A DNA stretch of 64,000 nucleotides from positions 27,141,586 through 27,205,585 of the forward strand of contig CM040752.1 in assembly GCA_022829145.1 (NCBI GenBank). Reading direction: 5' to 3'. Under the pieces are notes generated by a model. That model saw only the letters and a list, made by a program, of their open reading frames with translations, had not been told where the DNA came from and made no database searches. The translations under genes were made by a program, and so were the position numbers. The DNA comes from Albula goreensis. Taxonomy: Eukaryota > Chordata > Actinopteri > Albuliformes > Albulidae. Positions 59,871-64,000 of the stretch are shown in pieces. Within the stretch, counting starts at the first letter, position 1. Every line of letters begins with the position of its first letter.

Positions 59871-62720
59871 GAGGGTTTAATTGGATTTTGAATGTGATGG
59901 TGTGAAAGCCCCAGGAGTCAGGAAGACATAGAGAAAAAATGACCTGGCATTCAATTAAGATGTTTACATATGCATATTATTTCAAGGGAAGTTATTATCC
60001 CATTTATACTTGGCTAAACATCATGCAGGCTCGAATGACAGGTAATGGAAAGCAGAATAATGATAAATTGAATCTTCCCTGACAAATTATTCAATCAGTC
60101 TATCATTAGGCCTCAGGACTCATTACCTCAAAGAAGAAACTGATGTTCTACTTGCAGAGACAAACATCAGCCCTGTCTTCACAGCTAGAAGCCACCTTCA
60201 GAGAATCTTTTTCACTCTCAAAGTAGTACCCTTCAATTATTATTTTTAAAACCCGCTACACCAGTCATGAGTCTCAATTTCTTAGCTCAAACCCACAATC
60301 TCCTAACTACATCTTTTGATTTGATTGTTTGATCTTTTTCAGTTTAATCAAAAAGCTAATCAATTAGTGTAATTAATAATTAGTATAAATAATAATAATA
60401 ATAATTCAGTGAAAAATGTGTTGAATGTGTTGCCTGTGTGGAATGTAGAACTGATAGACTCAGGATAAATTCAGGCCCAGAGCAGTGATTTAGACATATT
60501 GCAAAATGCATATTTTGACACTGTTGTTTTGAAAGTTATAAACATTTCAGAATTCTAAATGATCTTCACTCCAGCTGAATAAATATTTCAGTGCTTATTT
60601 TTCTTGTATATATATATAATTTTTTTAATATGTTTTATTAGGGGCTTTTTGCTTTCAGGAAGATTGGGAACACAATCCAAGAGGTAAAATGTTGAAATAA
60701 AAGCCAAGTCATAAATGGTTTTATGTATAAATCCATAACATTTCCAATGTAAACCTATCACTGTAACTCGCATGCAATCCTGCACTCATAAAAAGTCATT
60801 TCACATATAATATTCTGTAGTATGGGATGACCTCCTCTCCACATTTCAAGGACACAGGGATTATTCTACAGCAGAGATGGATTCCATGCAGTAAATCATA
60901 GATATCACAGATACTTCCCACATTCTGCAGGCATATGGCTATATGATTTATGGCTCTAATATTCTGTACAAGCTCCCTTCTCCCGACACCTATTTCCTTC
61001 CTGGAAGCCACAAGATACATAGAGACAGCAAAAAGAAGCAACAGGGATATTTACCATCACTTCTATTATGTTGTCTTTATTATGTAAAAATACCACATTT
61101 ACAACGATAAATAGACATATATGATCCTGAGATACTGCCCTGGATCCAGTCAACACTTGCCTGTCACTTGAAATCTGAGAATTTCGCTGTTTCTTTACAC
61201 AGCTTATAAAGTTCAGCTTTCTTAAAATGTGTGATCTTTTTTTGCTAAAAGACAGGATGCTGTGGAATATCTTGCCTTTCACATTTTTATATACACCGAG
61301 TCACTGGAGAAAAATATTTCTTGCAGTTTTTCTCTTCAAACCAAGGTCAAGCCTAAGCAATCTTTCTCAAAGAGTACCTGTTGACACATACTTACTGTAT
61401 GACCTAAGCAGTGCTTCTATTTTGGTCATGAAAAAAATGTCTTTCTAAAGATAACTACTGGATGGCCGATTCTTTAAGGGTCGTAATTGCAGTGTGTGGA
61501 TTGGCCATGTTTTATTTCTCACCAGCTTCATCCACTGGGTAAATTAGCTCCTACAGTGTGTCTGAATCAGTCGCACATGAAATGTCATATGCAGGGGTAA
61601 TGCAAGCAAACGATGAAATGATAGCCGAGGTTCAACAATGAGAGTGGCTTGTGAATATAGTTATGCATTTAGAAAAAGAGACACATTTTTTAATAAAGAC
61701 AAATGTTAACTGATTCCAAGTTTTGTTTTTATATAAAATCCATCCGGATTTGGCCCCAATGCCACAAGACCGGCCCACCAGGACCAAGGACAGCACCAGC
61801 CTGGGAACCAGCAGAGCAGGACCCTGGAGAGTGGCGCCGTAGGAATTCCTTCTCAATCACAACATCAATTAACACTCCTGAAAGGAGTGAAGGAAAATGG
61901 GAAGAGTACTCCAGGGAATTACCATGGAGGCTGAAATGAATAGCCCAGTCATAACATGGGGAGCACCAAAACTGTGGGTTCCATGTTAATGTCTGCTCGT
62001 CCACTATATTCCAGATGAAGCTCTGATCTTGATCAGCACCCTGAGCCCAGCAGAGCTCAGCCTTAAAGCCCCGCCCACTGTCACCCGTTTTTGTAACAAG
62101 ACCACCCCCATCAAAGTTTTCTTTTGCTCCTTTAAATGTTAAATGTTTACCTGTTCATATTCACTTTGTGTTTCATATTCACCCCACCTGTGCTGTGCAC
62201 CATCTGTCTCTAAACATCTTTTTTCAGTGAATTGTTGATAATAATGGCGTGCATTTTCCCTAAAAATGCTGAAAAGAAATCCTCACACTAAAATCCAGTT
62301 TATAATGACGCCCTGTATGGTCTGGCCTGGTCACTTTATTTGTTTTTATTGATGACAAAATATAAGTACATAAATAACTCTAAGAAAGTAGACTATAGCA
62401 GGGAGGTGGGTGAATACAATAAGAAAAGTTGAGTAGTTAAATGGAGGAAAAGGAAAACGGGGGACCTGAAAATGGAAAGAAGGAGGTTTCTCCAAGGTCC
62501 ACTCAATTTGTCCCTGAATAATAAGACCTCCCAGATCCCCAGACCTTTAAAATACCCTTATGAATAAACAACAACAGCTGATGTGATGATATTGAGCTTC
62601 TGTCACGCCAAATAACAACTATCAGCACCTGATACCCCAGTCCTGTCACCGCATCTGCTTCTCACTGCCTCATCTAGGGTAGCAAATAGATGAAAAGTCA
62701 TGACCTTTAACATAATGGGT
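59871..62720. other. Non-coding stretch, no gene seen
   Basis: No exon recognised. 60010-60130 has paired AGGTAATG / CATTACCT (inverted, about 85 bases apart) in unique sequence. (AAT)n lies near 60388-60402 and a short (TA)n near 60607-60619. The 61740-61960 block is less AT-rich and open in several frames, with no protein family recognised. Confidence 0.4.
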
Positions 62721-62768
62721 CAACAACAACAACCACAACAACAACAACAACAATGGCAACAACAGCAA
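62721..62768. repeat. (CAA)n trinucleotide repeat
   Basis: ACA/CAA units with a few interruptions (CCACAA, TGGCAA, CAGCAA). Read in reverse it gives a false Val-rich frame. Confidence 0.88.
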
Positions 62769-63319
62769 TGACGCAACCCCAACCCATACAAACAAATAGA
62801 AGCACACACCTGTCAGACATCAAACAATCAATACTGACATTTCCATTTACTGCACACAGAGAAGCAACGTGTGAGTAGAACCAATCAGAATCAAGACACA
62901 TGTATTTACTCTGTTACTGTGGACAGCACAGATGTCACTGCAGTAGCATGGCAGAACAGACAATATGACTGAGGTCTGGAGGAGCACTGATGGAAAAGTG
63001 CAGTCAGAGGTAGCAATGCACTGGCAACTGAGGAGGTGAGTATACTGTCTGAGGAGGTGGATTCACTGTTACTCCAAAGCTCAAAAGTATTAATGGTAAT
63101 AAGGGTAATAGGAGGGTAAACATCCACTGGGGGTATACTCTATAAACATTCATGCACTCTCAGCTACACCACTGATTAATACTCCTGGATATTAATAATT
63201 CGCTGGACATTGAGAGGTGCAGAGTCAGACACATCTTATATGGTTAGGTTAACAATATAAATGCAGAGGGAGAGTAGGTGGGTGAGTGAGGGAGAGAGTG
63301 AATTGAGGAAAAGGTCAAT
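62769..63319. other. Non-coding stretch, no gene seen
   Basis: No exon, RNA gene or repeat recognised. Confidence 0.4.
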
Positions 63320-63560
63320 CATCTGATGGGGATTTGGAGCCGCTCTCCATGCCTTTGTCTGGCTAATCGCCTCGCCTTGTGTATAATGAGGAACGGCTCT
63401 GATGGCGGATACGTGTGCGGTGACGCTGAGCTGCTCCACGCGCGTTTAAAGTCACCGCTGAAGGGGAAAGGCTTGCACAGCTCAGATGATTTCACGCTTC
63501 AGTTCGCTCCCCCTTCCCAGCCTCTGCCCCCTTGCAGCTGCCGCTTACAATCAACTGGGC
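63320..63560. promoter_or_regulatory. CpG-rich patch, possible regulatory element
   Basis: CpGs cluster here (for example GGCGGATACGTGTGCGGTGACG and CCACGCGCG), unlike the surrounding AT-rich DNA. TGCGTAT-type or TATA motifs and exons were not recognised. It could be an enhancer or promoter of a gene beyond the window. Confidence 0.3.
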
Positions 63561-63676
63561 AAGAGAATGCAAAATTATTTTTTGTACATAGACTGTGGAA
63601 CAAACAGATTAGATTTTGAATTCTGCCTGCCAGACTTGTGTTGTTTGGGGAGCTCCACAGTGGTTCCTGGGCTGGT

Positions 63677-64000
63677 TCTCCTCTCTTCCCCTCCACTCTC
63701 CACTCTTCTCCTTTCCTCCCCTCCCCTCCCCTCTCCGCTCCTCTCCTTTTCTCCCCTCCCCTCTCCTCTCCACTCCTCTCCTCTCCTTTTCTCATCTTTC
63801 CTCTCCTCTCCTCCCCTCCCTTCCATTCTCCACTCCTCTCATTTTCTCTCCTCTCCTTTCCTCTACTCTCCTCTCCTTTTCTTTCCTTTCCACTCCTCTC
63901 CTCCTCTCCCCTCCCCTCCCCTCTCCTCTCCTTTCCTTTCCTCTCCTCTCTTCTCCTCTCCTCTCCTCTCCTCCCCTCCCCTCTCCTCTCCATTTCTTTC
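63677..64000. repeat. Polypyrimidine/polypurine tract running off the window
   Basis: About 320 bases consist of CTCCT, CCCCT, CTTTT and CATTTT units with only a few A, and no G after about 63740. It is a degenerate pentanucleotide-like array. The complementary strand is nearly all G/A, giving false Arg/Glu/Gly-rich open frames. Such tracts can adopt triplex (H-DNA) structure. The repeat continues past base 64000. Confidence 0.9.

Noticed and set aside
63499-63993. 164-codon Arg/Glu/Gly-rich frame on the minus strand
   Set aside because: Translation of the polypurine strand of a simple repeat, with no non-repeat protein content.
47426-64000. NTSR1 or other neighbouring gene exons
   Set aside because: No GPCR-like or other recognisable coding sequence was found downstream of slco4a1 in the window.

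Overview
The window reads as nuclear DNA of a ray-finned fish, most likely a teleost. It has AT-rich, CpG-poor non-coding sequence full of microsatellites, tRNA-derived SINEs with a tail common in fish retroposons, a dead PIF/Harbinger DNA transposon, and one vertebrate multi-exon gene with GT-AG introns. I cannot name the species. An early-branching teleost such as an eel or tarpon relative is only a guess from the look of some old repeats.

The only protein gene I can support is slco4a1 (organic anion transporting polypeptide 4A1), on the plus strand. Its eleven coding exons run from the ATG at 35723 to the TGA at 47425. All ten introns are GT-AG and the codon phases match across every junction. 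The joined frame is 749 codons plus stop and looks intact: a long cytosolic N-terminus, 12 membrane segments, the OATP signature around W311-V-G-A-W-W, and a Kazal-like outer loop with all ten cysteines. The first coding exon has a good splice acceptor at 35475 and carries about 250 bases of 5' UTR with two short uORFs, so at least one non-coding exon must lie upstream. Candidates ending at 31668 and 14266 are described but unproven.

Layout: 1-35475 is about 35 kb with no coding gene that I can support. It holds two SINE copies in opposite orientation (1417-1637, 21242-21467), a retroposon tail (9978-10108), a foldback element (19484-19712), an old interspersed repeat (about 6945-7345), a 79-base duplication (11522 and 13062), a degenerate three-copy repeat (26591-27300), two identical CTCF-like sites (4923 and 7702), a CpG-dense patch (2797-3072), a triple CCAAT cluster (14029-14101) and several stretches that look like conserved regulatory DNA. 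The gene occupies 35476 to at least 47425, with a 3' UTR of unknown length. The remainder, to 64000, is again without coding genes. It contains a duplicated unit between CA arrays (54520-54811), long CT and CA arrays, a Harbinger relic with scraps of both its genes (about 58960-59870), a CpG-rich patch (63320-63560) and a pure polypyrimidine tract that runs off the end (63677-64000).

I found no clearly novel biological system. The most useful leads are the Harbinger relic, the diverged local repeats, and the possible distal promoters and insulator sites in the large flanking deserts.
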